From: Acidobacteriota bacterium
GTDB taxonomy: Bacteria > Acidobacteriota > Holophagae > Holophagales > Holophagaceae
Direction of reading: 5' to 3'
Assembly: GCA_016195985.1 (NCBI GenBank)
Contig: JACPYP010000022.1
Span: 62,001-126,000, forward strand
DNA length: 64,000 nucleotides
In this document: positions 26,601 to 35,056 of the stretch, one piece after another
Layout: every line of letters begins with the position of its first letter
Numbering within the stretch: position 1 is the stretch's first letter
Position numbers and translations under genes: made by a program
The notes under the pieces: model-generated
What the model was told of the DNA's origin: nothing
Seen by the model: the letters and a program-made list of their open reading frames with translations, nothing else
Databases searched by the model: none

Positions 26601-29600
26601 GTGACCGTGGCCGCATAGGTGGTCACGCCGCCGGGGCCCGTCAAGGTGAGGGTGTACGTGGTGGTGCTGGCCGGTGAAACCACCAGAGTGCCCGAACCGT
26701 TCCCCACGGGAAGACTGCCCCCCCCGTTGTCGAGGCTGCCGCTCGTGGCGCCCGAGGCCGTCCAGCTCAGGGTGGCGCTGCATCCGGCGGAGATGGCGGC
26801 CGGACCGCCCAGGCTGCCCGAAGGCGGGGCCGTAAGGGGCATGCGGGTGGGTTGGGCCCCGGCCGTGAGCGTGTCGCCGTCGGTGAGGACCGAATCGGCG
26901 TTGGAGCCCACCCCGGCCCCATCGTAGGCCAGGGTGCCCTGGTTCAGGATGCTCGTGACGCCCGAGGGAATGGAGCTGTCGACCAGCACCTGGAAGGTGA
27001 GCGAGGCCTGTCCTCCCGCCGGGATCAGCAGGCCGCTGACCTGCAGGGGCGAGGTGGAAACGAGGCTGGCGCCCGCCGGGAGCGTGGCGCTGGAGGGCAC
27101 ATAGCTGGTGTGGCTGGGCATCAGGTCCGTGAAGGTTCCGCCAGAGAGGGTGTAGCCGCTCGCGTTCTGGAAGGTCACCGTGTAGGTGAGTGTGTCCCCG
27201 GGGTCCGCGGTCGCGTGGCCGTTGGTGGCATCGGCGACGGTCATGGTCGCCACCGGGGCCGGAGCGCTCCCCAGCACGAGGGTGGCCGGCTGCTTCCCGG
27301 GCGAGGCCAGGTCCGCGTCCGTGAGGACCGACGTGTCGGGGCTGCCGCTTCCCGTGGCGTTGAAGGACACCGTGCCCTGGTTGGACACCGTGGTTCCAGG
27401 CGCCACCGCGGCGTTGACCTGGACATCGAACACCAGCTGGACCGAGGCACCTGCTGCCACGTCACCGGACCAGGTGATTTTGCGGGCCGTTCCGTCATAG
27501 GCCGCCGTGCCTGCGGATGCGGTCAGCGTCCCGGCCTTGAAGGTGACCTGGGAGGGCAGCGAATCTTCGAACGCGACGCCTGCCGCATCCTGGTTGCCCA
27601 TGTTCGGAAGGATGAGGGTATAGCGCAGGGTGTCGCCGGGCGAAGCGCCTCCGCTGGCGTCGGCATCGGCCACGAGGGCCACGGTCTTGGCGCTGGTGTC
27701 GAAGTTGGGACCCGCCGTCAGGGCGATGACCGTCGGCTGGCCCGGGGTGTTGCCGTCCGTCAGCAGCGTGGTGCCGTTGCTGCCGCTCCCCGTGGGATCG
27801 TAGAGCAGGGTTCCCTGGTTGGAGATCTGCGTGAGGCCCGCGGGAACGGCGGAGGGCACGCGCACCCTGAAGGTGAGAAGCGCCAGGCCGCCGCCCGGCA
27901 GATCGATGCCGGTGACATCCACCGGAGATTCCGTCACCACGGTGCTTCCCGCAGGCGCGGAAAGGCTGGAGGCCACATAGCTCGTGTTGGCCGGAAGGGT
28001 GTCCCTGAACTCGGCGTTCGACACGGAATAAGGCCCGCTGTTCTGGAGGCGGATGGTGTAGGTGAGCGTGCCTCCCGGCACGAGGTTGCCGCCCCCGTCC
28101 ACGGACACGGACTTTTCCGCCGTGACGACGGGGCCGCCGGAAAGAGGGGTGACGGTGGCGTCGGCGGAGGCGACGGTGCCGGGATCGTCCGTGAGAATTG
28201 CCGACAGGGTGTCCGCCCCCAGGCTGCCCTGGGTGCTCACAGAGGCCACCCCCGCCGCGAGGGGCCGCCCGATGACGGCCTGGAACGTGATGGTGGCCGA
28301 GCCGCCCGCCGCCAAGGAGGGGATATCGATGCGGATGGAGGCGTCCCCTCCCGAGTTGCCGGTGGTCACCGTTCCCGTCGTGCTGGTGGCGCTCCCGCTC
28401 ACCAGGCTCAGGTGGGTTCCCGGCGTGCATTGGAACACCGCGTTGGTGGCGGCACCGCCGCCCGGATTGGAGATCACGGCCGTGTAGGTCAACGTGTCGC
28501 CAGGCGTCACGGTGCCGCTCCCATCCGTGTCCGTGCCCAAGGCCGCCGTAAGGGTGGCGGCGAGGGCCGGCGAGCTGCTCACCGTCACGTCCACGGCACC
28601 GCCCGCGGAGGCGGAGGTCTGGTCCGAAGCGATCGAGTAGGTGGTGTTGCTGATCACCGTGCCGTTGGAAAGCCCTGCGCCCGCCTTGACCGTCAGGGTC
28701 ACGGTGCCGGAGGCGCCTGCCGCCACCGTTCCGAAGCTCCATCCCACCACGCCGGCGGTGTTGGTTCCCCCGTCCGAGGCGGAGACGAAGGTGGTGTTCC
28801 CGGGCAGCGTGTCGGACAGGCTCGCGTGGGTCGCCTGATCCGTGCCCGTGTTGCTGTAGTGCAGGGTATAGACGATGTCCTGGCCCGGCCCCACCGTCGC
28901 GGCGCCCGCGTTCTTGGAGACGGCCAGCACCGGCGCGCTGGTCAGGGCCGTGTTGGCGGTGGCGGTGGCGGAACCAGCCTCGTTGCAGCTCACGGCCAGG
29001 GAGCCGGAAAGCACGGTTCCGTTGGCGACGGGACTCGGCGCGGTTCCCGACACCGTGAAGCCGCCGCTCCCTCCTGAGGCCAGGGCGCCGACGGCCCAGG
29101 CCACCGTCCCGGCCCCGGCGTTGTAGACGCCGCCGCCCGTGGCGCTGATGAAGCTGTAGCCCGTGGGAAGGGTCAGCACGACGGTGGTGCCCGTGGCGGT
29201 GGTGGTGCCGGTGTTTCCGTAGGACACGGTGTAGGCCAGGCTGGCCCCGGCAGAAGCCGAAGCGGGAGCCGACAGGCCCGCGGCCATGACGGGCGCGCTC
29301 GTGGCCGTGGTGGAGGCGCTGGCGGAGGCCGGGCCCGTTTCATTGCAGGAAAGGCCGAGGGAGGCGGTCAGCACCGTGCCGTTGACCATGGGACTGTCCA
29401 CAGTGACGTGGACCGTCTGGCTTCCGCTCGCCCCTGCGGCCAGGGAGCCCAGGCTCCAGGTCACGGTCCGCGCCCCGGCGGCGTAGCTCCCGCCGCCCGT
29501 GGCGCTGACGAAGGTGACGCCGACCGGAAGGGTCAGCACCGCCGAGGTGCCCGTCGCGCTGGAGGTGCCCTGGTTGCCGTAGGACGCGGTGTAGTCGAAA

Positions 29601-32600
29601 CCCGTTCCCGAGGCCGCCGTGGCCGGCGCGGAAAGACCGTCCGTCAGCCCTGGCGACAGGGACACGGACACGTTGGCGGCGGTATTCAGCAGGGGATCGA
29701 AGGTGCCCGCCGGCGTCCCGCCGGAGCTGGTCACGGAGAGGTCGTTCGGGAAGGTCTGCCCTCCGACGCCCGCGGCGATATCGGCCCGGAACGTGATCTG
29801 GAGGATGCCGCTGGCAGGGATGCTGAACGTGCCCCAGGCGGGGACCTGATCCCCGGGGGTGGGCGAGGAGGTCACCGTTCCGCCCGTCACGGTCGTGGTG
29901 TCCTTGTAGGTGAAGCCCGAAGGCAGAGTGTCGGTCACGAGCACGCCGGTGGCTGCGGCGGTGCTGGTGTTCTGGATGGTGATGTCGTAGGAGGCCACCG
30001 CCCCGGAGGCGGTCTGGACCACCGTGGGCGTCGAGGTCGACTTGGCCGGCCGGAGCCCGCCCACGCCCGTCGTGAACGAGGCTGTGGCCGTGGTGGCGCC
30101 ACTGGCGGACAGGGAAGCATTGTCCACGGCATTGCCCGCGGAACCCGGGAAGAAGGTGACCTTCACGGATCCGGAGCTTCCCGCCGCCAGCGCGCCCAGG
30201 GACCAGGTGACGGTCCCCGGCCCGGAGGCGTAGACTCCCGGCGCAGTGGACGCTGCGTAGACCGCCCCGGCCGGCAGCGTGTCCACCAGGGTCGCGCTGG
30301 CCGAATCGGCTGTTCCTGAATTCGCGTACTGCAGGGTGTAGGTCAGGCTTCCGATCACGGGCGCGTTCTGCGCCACGGTGGCCGCGCTGCTCAGGGTGAG
30401 GGTGTCGCCGGAGATGGCGGTGATCTGCCGGACCTGGCCGGACACCAGGACGTACTGGTTCACCGAGAAGGCGGAGGGATCGCTGACTTGAAGGGCCGTC
30501 CCCGCGCTGGCGGCGGAGGCCACTGAACCCGGATATGGAGACGTGGAAGGCCCCAGCTTCACGAGGGACAGGACCGCCGAGGCCGATACGGTCGCGGTGG
30601 CGCTGGCCGACTTGGTGGCGGCATTGGCGGCCACCACCTGGGAGGTGGGCGTCACTGCGGTGCTCCCCGAGAGCATGGGGTTCTGCAGGAGGATCCGGTA
30701 GACCAGGGTCTGGGTCGCCCCCGCGGCCAGGGTTCCCAGGCTGAATTGGGTCCGGTTGTTCACAGCGTCGAAGGTGCCGGCGTCATCGCCGGATCCGTCG
30801 GTGAGCGGAGTCCCCCCCAGGGTCATGGACCCAGAAACGAAGGCGGCGTAGGACGGAACCGTGCCATAGGCCAGCACGCTGGAGGCGCTGGCGCCGCCGG
30901 TGTTGGCGACGGTGAGCGTCACCGTGAGCGTGTCGCCGGGGCTGCGGGTGCCGCTGGGGCTGATGGCCTCGGTCAGGCTCAGGTTGGGCAAGGGATTGAT
31001 GGTGACCGCCACCGCGTTGCTGGAGCGGGAACCCGAAGTCTGCGCATCCGAGACCGTGGCCGTGTTGGACAGCTGGGTCTGGGTCGCGGGGAAGGTGCCC
31101 GAGGCGCCGCCCTGCATCTGGAAGGTGAGGGAGGCGGAGGCGCCCGGAGCCAGGGATCCCAGGTTGTAGCTGAGGGTCCCCCCGGAAACGGAATCGGCCA
31201 CGGAGCCTCCGTTCACGCGGGTGCTGCCCGGCACATAGGCGAAGTAGGCCTGGACCGGGAGCACGTCGCCGAGGGTGACGCTGGTGGCGGTTCCGGTTCC
31301 GCCGTTGAGGGCCGTGAGGGTGTAGGTCACAGTCTCGCCGGGCCCGACAAGGGTGCGGTCCGCCGATTTGGCGACGGTGACGGAAGGCCTCAGGACGGTG
31401 GTGGCGGCCGCATCCGTGACTGCCGAAGTCTCGTTGCTCACGAGGGAGGCGAGGTTCGACAGGGAGGTGATTCCCGAAGCCAGAGGACTGTTCACCGTGG
31501 CCGCGATCACCAGGGTGCCCGCCTGCCCGCCCGTGACCTGGCCCGAGGTGGCCGTGTCTGAGGAGCGGACATTGAAGGTGTAGATCTGGCCGCTGACGGA
31601 GGCCGCCGACACCCCGGCGCCATTAAGGCTCGCGGTGGCGAAGGTCACCCCCGCTGGGAGCGTGTCGGCGATCTGCGCGCCGGTGGCATTGGTCTGGCCC
31701 GTGTTGGAGAAAAGGATGGTGTAGGTGAGGGTGTCGCCGGGGGCGGCCGTCAGCTTGTCCACCTGCTTATCGATGATGAGGTTGGCCGGAGGCGTCACGC
31801 AGTAGTTGGCGTTGGCGTTGGCGTTGGTGGTTCCGCCGCTGATGGGGTTCGTCACCGTTCCGCCGTACTGGAGGTAGACGGTGTCCGAACCGTTCGTGTT
31901 GGATTTCACGCTGTAGATCCACAGGAGGCGGTGCCCCTTCTGCAGGGTTCCGGACAGAGGAACCGTGAAGGGGGTTAGTGCGCCCTTGGTGCTGCCCGTG
32001 AAGGACTGGGTCGCCGTCGACCCCAGCTGGATCTTGGATCCGGTCGCGGAATCGTAGTCGAAGAGCTGGGTCTGGATCGTGATGCCGCCGCCGTTCGCGC
32101 GGTCCAGGTAGAAGCTCGTGGTCAGGTTGCCGCTGAGGTTCACGGCGTTGGCGATGGCCGGATCGGTGTAGAAGCGCACGGCCTCGACGTAGGTCTGGTT
32201 GGTGGGAGTGATCACCTGCGTGTTCGTCCCCGCGCCGCCGGGAACGGTGGTGGTGGCGACTTTCTGGGTGCCGTCGAAGCCCACGTTCGCTGTGCTGGCG
32301 TAGAAGTAGTAGGTGCTGCACACCGAACCGCTCTGGTTCACCCCCAGCCAGAACGAATTGCTGGCCGGGCTGACTCCCGTGGCTGCGAGGGTGACCGTGT
32401 TGACCAGCGGATTGGCGCCCGAGTACCCGCTGGGCACATTGAGCGTCACGGTCACCGAGCCCGTGGCGTTGGCCGCCAGATCCGCCAGGTTCCATGTGAC
32501 GGTGCCTCCGCTGTTCGTCCCTCCGCCGGTGGCCGACACGAAGGTGAGCCCGCTCGGGATGGGATCGGTCAGCACGAGGCCCGTGGCCGTGGCATTGCCC

Positions 32601-34867
32601 GTGTTCGCGTAGGAAATCGTGAAGACCACGTTGCTGTTCGCTGCCACGGTGGCCGGCGACGTCGATTTCTGGACCGACAGCACGGGCCGGGAGGCGTTTA
32701 CGTACAGGCTGGCGCTGGCCGTGGCCGTGCTGGCCTCGGTGGAGGTGAGCGAGGCCGTGTTGACGACCGGAACGGCGGCCCCGGAGGGGAAGGGATTGTC
32801 CACAGTGACCGTCACGGTCACGGATCCGGATCCGCCAGCCGGAATGCTTCCGAGGCTCCAGGCCACCGTCCGCGTGCCCGACGTGTAGCTCCCTCCGCCG
32901 GAGGCCGACACGAAGGTGAGGCCCGCGGGCAGCACGTCCGAAAGCGCCGCTCCCGTGATGTTCACGGGCGAATCGTTGCTGTAGGCCAGGGTGCAGGTGA
33001 CCGTATCCCCGGGGTTGGCCGAATTGACCGAGAAGGTCTTCAGCAAGGAGAGCCGGGGCGAGCCCACCGAGACCGATGTGCTTCCGGATGTCAGTGTTCC
33101 CGAGCTCGCCACGACTGTGGCGAGGTTGCTATAGGTTCCTGCTGAGGCCGGCGCCGTGGTCCTGAAGATCAAGGTCCTGCTCGACGAGGCGGGAACGGAA
33201 ACCGCGGGGAAGGTCCAGGTGAGGGTGCCGGTCGCGTTGTTGGCCGGGCCTCCGCTGGGGGCCCCGAGCGTCCCCCCCAGGCCCGCCGTCGTGTAGGTGA
33301 ATCCGGAAGGCAGGGTGTCGGTGATGCTGCTCACGGTGATGGCCGAGGCGTTCGTGTTGAACACCGTGATGGTGAAGTTGACGGTGGCGCCCGCGCTCAC
33401 GGGACCCGCGGCATCGCTGCTCTTCGTGGCGTAGGGAGGCGGAAGCCCGCAGGTGTTGGTGAAGGAGGCCGTCACGGCCCCCACCGCCGAGGGGTTGGTG
33501 TAGTTCGGCGGCGAAGGCGGCGAGCTGGGATCGAGCCAGCTGGTCGTGATGTTGCCTTCGGTATCGGTGGCCACGGCTCCGATCAGGTAGCGCCCGTTGG
33601 CCAGGGAGCTGGTGTTCCAGGTGGCGGTCCACTGCCCCAGCACGCTGCTGCTGGCCGCGCCGCTTCCGATGAGCGTCCAGCTGCTGCCGTCGTTGGCCGT
33701 CCCGTCCCCATTGAGGTCCGCATAGGCATAGAACTGCACCGAGGCCACCGTGGTCACGGCCACGCCGCCGGAGAAAGTCTGGGCATCGGCCACCTGGGCC
33801 GTGAGCGCCGCCGGTCCGCAGCCGCTGGCGGAGATGGAGGAGACAATGGGCTGGGGGATCGTGGTCCCCGTGGCGGTCAGCACATCGCCGAAGGGTGCCG
33901 GGGCATTGGGATCGGCGATGTAGGTGTAGTCCCCGGAGGTGACCACATCCTTCTGGAAGGGATTGTTCAGGCTGTTCGAGGTGGCGAACAGGAAGGAGAC
34001 CGGCGTGGCCTCCGTCACCAGGGGGCCTCCCACGGACCGGGCGTCGAGCAAGGCCAGCGGCACCTGGAAATCGAGGAAATATTCCGTGCAGCCCGAACCC
34101 GGAACGGCCGAGCAGCGCGTCATGCCATAGTCCCACGTGCTTTCCGAGCTTCCATTGGGCCAGGAAACATCCGGCGCATTGGCGCTATGGAAGTTGAGGA
34201 TCTTGCCTCCCGGGGCATCCACGAAGGCCGCCGGGAATTGGTTCACGAGGTAGATCCCTGCGGTGCTGATGTAGTCGAGGGATTGGACCTTGTTGGCGCT
34301 CCAGATGATGGAGATTCGATCCACGGGCGTGCTCGGCGCTCCGGTGCTTCCGTTCAGCTGGACGGCGAAATCGCGGTACCCGTCCCCGTTGATATCGATC
34401 AACACGGACCAGATGGCAGACTTCCAGGGGTCCGTGGTGGCGGCGGACCCGGCGCTGGGGCCCGTGGCGTAGGTGTTGGGCTGGGCCGCCAGGCGGAAGC
34501 GGAAGAACATCCGCTTGGAGGTGCTGTTGTAGGACCAGTAGACGCTGGGCAGAGTCTTGTCGGTGCAGCCGGAACTGACGTTGACGTAACTCTGGGGGGA
34601 GGTTCCGCCGTTGCTGGGATCGGAAGTGGCCGGGTCCGTGAGAGAGCTTCCCCGGCTCGTGTAGGTCGCCCAGGCAGCTTCTGCAGGCCAGGCTACGGGG
34701 GTCATCCCCGCGGGCTGCGTTCCGTAGACCGGCCATGTGTTCGCGGCCGGCCAGGGCGCGTCCGCGCTCAGGGCACCAGGCCGCAACAGGAAGAGGCCAA
34801 GCCCCAGAACCCGCCAGGCCGACCTGATCCCATGTGGCAGACACCGGTACATCACCTCGAGCGACAT
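23693..34867 (-). CDS. Giant secreted DUF11-repeat protein, about 3,724 residues
   Basis: One uninterrupted 11.2-kb frame encodes a giant surface or secreted protein. A signal peptide ends near LLRPGALSA. Residues about 40-330 form a unique N-terminal domain with Ca-binding-like stretches (DINGDGYRD; later DLNGDGTANDG). From about residue 480 come some 19 DUF11 repeats, each with PGDTLTYT-like and LPAGxTF-like strands. A non-repeat domain interrupts them (about 31795-32335), and three tandem 161-163-residue Ig-like units lie at 25367-26821. The C-terminus is a DUF11-like end without LPxTG, PEP-CTERM or barrel features. Start 34867 has GGGGG upstream; ATG 34852 and GTG 34903 are alternatives. 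An adhesin or stalk role is inferred. Confidence 0.9.
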   Translation of the reverse strand: MSLEVMYRCLPHGIRSAWRVLGLGLFLLRPGALSADAPWPAANTWPVYGTQPAGMTPVAWPAEAAWATYTSRGSSLTDPATSDPSNGGTSPQSYVNVSSGCTDKTLPSVYWSYNSTSKRMFFRFRLAAQPNTYATGPSAGSAATTDPWKSAIWSVLIDINGDGYRDFAVQLNGSTGAPSTPVDRISIIWSANKVQSLDYISTAGIYLVNQFPAAFVDAPGGKILNFHSANAPDVSWPNGSSESTWDYGMTRCSAVPGSGCTEYFLDFQVPLALLDARSVGGPLVTEATPVSFLFATSNSLNNPFQKDVVTSGDYTYIADPNAPAPFGDVLTATGTTIPQPIVSSISASGCGPAALTAQVADAQTFSGGVAVTTVASVQFYAYADLNGDGTANDGSSWTLIGSGAASSSVLGQWTATWNTSSLANGRYLIGAVATDTEGNITTSWLDPSSPPSPPNYTNPSAVGAVTASFTNTCGLPPPYATKSSDAAGPVSAGATVNFTITVFNTNASAITVSSITDTLPSGFTYTTAGLGGTLGAPSGGPANNATGTLTWTFPAVSVPASSSRTLIFRTTAPASAGTYSNLATVVASSGTLTSGSTSVSVGSPRLSLLKTFSVNSANPGDTVTCTLAYSNDSPVNITGAALSDVLPAGLTFVSASGGGSYTSGTRTVAWSLGSIPAGGSGSVTVTVTVDNPFPSGAAVPVVNTASLTSTEASTATASASLYVNASRPVLSVQKSTSPATVAANSNVVFTISYANTGNATATGLVLTDPIPSGLTFVSATGGGTNSGGTVTWNLADLAANATGSVTVTLNVPSGYSGANPLVNTVTLAATGVSPASNSFWLGVNQSGSVCSTYYFYASTANVGFDGTQKVATTTVPGGAGTNTQVITPTNQTYVEAVRFYTDPAIANAVNLSGNLTTSFYLDRANGGGITIQTQLFDYDSATGSKIQLGSTATQSFTGSTKGALTPFTVPLSGTLQKGHRLLWIYSVKSNTNGSDTVYLQYGGTVTNPISGGTTNANANANYCVTPPANLIIDKQVDKLTAAPGDTLTYTILFSNTGQTNATGAQIADTLPAGVTFATASLNGAGVSAASVSGQIYTFNVRSSDTATSGQVTGGQAGTLVIAATVNSPLASGITSLSNLASLVSNETSAVTDAAATTVLRPSVTVAKSADRTLVGPGETVTYTLTALNGGTGTATSVTLGDVLPVQAYFAYVPGSTRVNGGSVADSVSGGTLSYNLGSLAPGASASLTFQMQGGASGTFPATQTQLSNTATVSDAQTSGSRSSNAVAVTINPLPNLSLTEAISPSGTRSPGDTLTVTLTVANTGGASASSVLAYGTVPSYAAFVSGSMTLGGTPLTDGSGDDAGTFDAVNNRTQFSLGTLAAGATQTLVYRILLQNPMLSGSTAVTPTSQVVAANAATKSASATATVSASAVLSLVKLGPSTSPYPGSVASAASAGTALQVSDPSAFSVNQYVLVSGQVRQITAISGDTLTLSSAATVAQNAPVIGSLTYTLQYANSGTADSASATLVDTLPAGAVYAASTAPGVYASGPGTVTWSLGALAAGSSGSVKVTFFPGSAGNAVDNASLSASGATTATASFTTGVGGLRPAKSTSTPTVVQTASGAVASYDITIQNTSTAAATGVLVTDTLPSGFTYKDTTTVTGGTVTSSPTPGDQVPAWGTFSIPASGILQITFRADIAAGVGGQTFPNDLSVTSSGGTPAGTFDPLLNTAANVSVSLSPGLTDGLSAPATAASGTGFDYTASYGNQGTSSATGTSAVLTLPVGVTFVSATGGGSYAAGARTVTWSLGSLAAGASGSQTVHVTVDSPMVNGTVLTASLGLSCNETGPASASASTTATSAPVMAAGLSAPASASAGASLAYTVSYGNTGTTTATGTTVVLTLPTGYSFISATGGGVYNAGAGTVAWAVGALASGGSGGFTVSGTAPSPVANGTVLSGSLAVSCNEAGSATATANTALTSAPVLAVSKNAGAATVGPGQDIVYTLHYSNTGTDQATHASLSDTLPGNTTFVSASDGGTNTAGVVGWSFGTVAAGASGTVTLTVKAGAGLSNGTVISNTTYSIASDQTSASAGGAVDVTVSSSPALAATLTAALGTDTDGSGTVTPGDTLTYTAVISNPGGGAATNAVFQCTPGTHLSLVSGSATSTTGTVTTGNSGGDASIRIDIPSLAAGGSATITFQAVIGRPLAAGVASVSTQGSLGADTLSAILTDDPGTVASADATVTPLSGGPVVTAEKSVSVDGGGNLVPGGTLTYTIRLQNSGPYSVSNAEFRDTLPANTSYVASSLSAPAGSTVVTESPVDVTGIDLPGGGLALLTFRVRVPSAVPAGLTQISNQGTLLYDPTGSGSNGTTLLTDGNTPGQPTVIALTAGPNFDTSAKTVALVADADASGGASPGDTLRYTLILPNMGNQDAAGVAFEDSLPSQVTFKAGTLTASAGTAAYDGTARKITWSGDVAAGASVQLVFDVQVNAAVAPGTTVSNQGTVSFNATGSGSPDTSVLTDADLASPGKQPATLVLGSAPAPVATMTVADATNGHATADPGDTLTYTVTFQNASGYTLSGGTFTDLMPSHTSYVPSSATLPAGASLVSTSPLQVSGLLIPAGGQASLTFQVLVDSSIPSGVTSILNQGTLAYDGAGVGSNADSVLTDGDTLTAGAQPTRMPLTAPPSGSLGGPAAISAGCSATLSWTASGATSGSLDNGGGSLPVGNGSGTLVVSPASTTTYTLTLTGPGGVTTYAATVTVNPAPSIAAFGVAPSTIAAGAPVTFSATFSGGTGLITPGNLPLSSGVDLVLDPGPSASTTYTLTVTAPCGAASQATRQATVAVGNVPAGSLSGGTTISAGCSATLNWTAANATGGSVDNGVGSLPAANGSGSILVSPGSTTTYTLTLSGPGGTSTFSATVTVNPAPSISAFTASPGQISAGASVTFNATFSGGTGVLSPGGQVLTSGVPFILNPGPSATTTYSLVVTAPCGSASQAVSTALVTVSGGGAPTGSLSAGPAISSGCSATLGWTASDATSGLLNPGNLAVDVSAGSGTIPVSPAATTTYTLTLTGPGGSTDHSARVVVNPAPAIASFTATPGGIGAGQAVTFAATFSGGSGLIEPGALPIVSGGTYVLSSGPESATTYTLTVTAPCGSASQATASAAVTVGALPSDLRALKSATDVNGGNLSPGDEILYTMIFQNLGNTPVLGADYTDPIPAHTSFVAGSLISPTGTVLTAVSPVLRVQGLDIPAHGQVSLAFRVRVDLPVAPGVTQIVSQGALGFDSNGDGTNDAQLPTDGDTVVPGDQATVLALRAGPNLDGATLTVALTGDVDADGLVSPGDRLRYRTVIQNRGNQDSSGAAYRWPLPARTDHVAGSDSASSGSVQFDASSQAALWTGDIPAGGTVILVSDVVVQSGISPGLVLSSQGTVAYDSTGSGTNDTPVLTDGDTALPGQQPTVIPVGNMPRLSATELVVPVDGGAIEPGDDLRYDILISNPSGFLMQGVEFVDVLPANTTYAPGSVVVPAGATVLSETPTLRVSNLVLPPGAQLPLSFQVRIHSPLPAGVDRILNQATVNFDATGGGTNNAQTSTDGDLSQPGNQVTQAAVGIPQMAISDASLQSSVSCGGAIDYVVTYSNVSNVTARDVVITSVLDPKVQFLSASPAPDLGTTNTWSVGTVLPGQSFSIRISTRMAVRLPYLYLANHAVFLTSNGGTVQASARTPVQGCGP
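25367..26821 (-). repeat. Three tandem Ig-like repeat units inside the giant gene
   Basis: The units lie at 26339-26821 (161 codons), 25850-26338 (163) and 25367-25849 (161). Each has the order GSLxxG, (A/S)GCSATLxW, TTTYTLTLxGPGG, VNPAP, then TFxATFSGG and TTTYxLxVTAPCG(A/S)ASQA. Two conserved Cys per unit (GCSATL and APCG) suggest one disulfide each. They separate two groups of DUF11 repeats. Confidence 0.88.
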
Positions 34868-35056
34868 CAAGCCCCCAAGAACCGCTGGCCGAGTCATCGT
34901 CACGCGGGAGGCCGCCTGTTAAATTCCATTCAATTTGGATCAGTTTCTAGATAAAAACAGTGCGCGTTGAGATTACCTTCATGGAATTCCCATTCCGCGC
35001 CCTCCGGTCAGAATCTGTGAGGAAATGCGAAACGGCCCCCCGGGCTACCCTGGGGC

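Noticed and set aside
23264-26677. A 1,137-codon open frame on the plus strand, and others such as 26852-29077
   Set aside because: They lie antisense to the DUF11 gene, whose minus-strand product has clear domain repeats. The plus-strand products are Gly/Arg/Ala-rich with no domain and are a result of high GC and codon bias.
25367-26821. Regular repeats that might suggest a CRISPR or VNTR array
   Set aside because: The period is about 486 bp and in frame, with protein-level conservation, so these are duplicated Ig-like domains.
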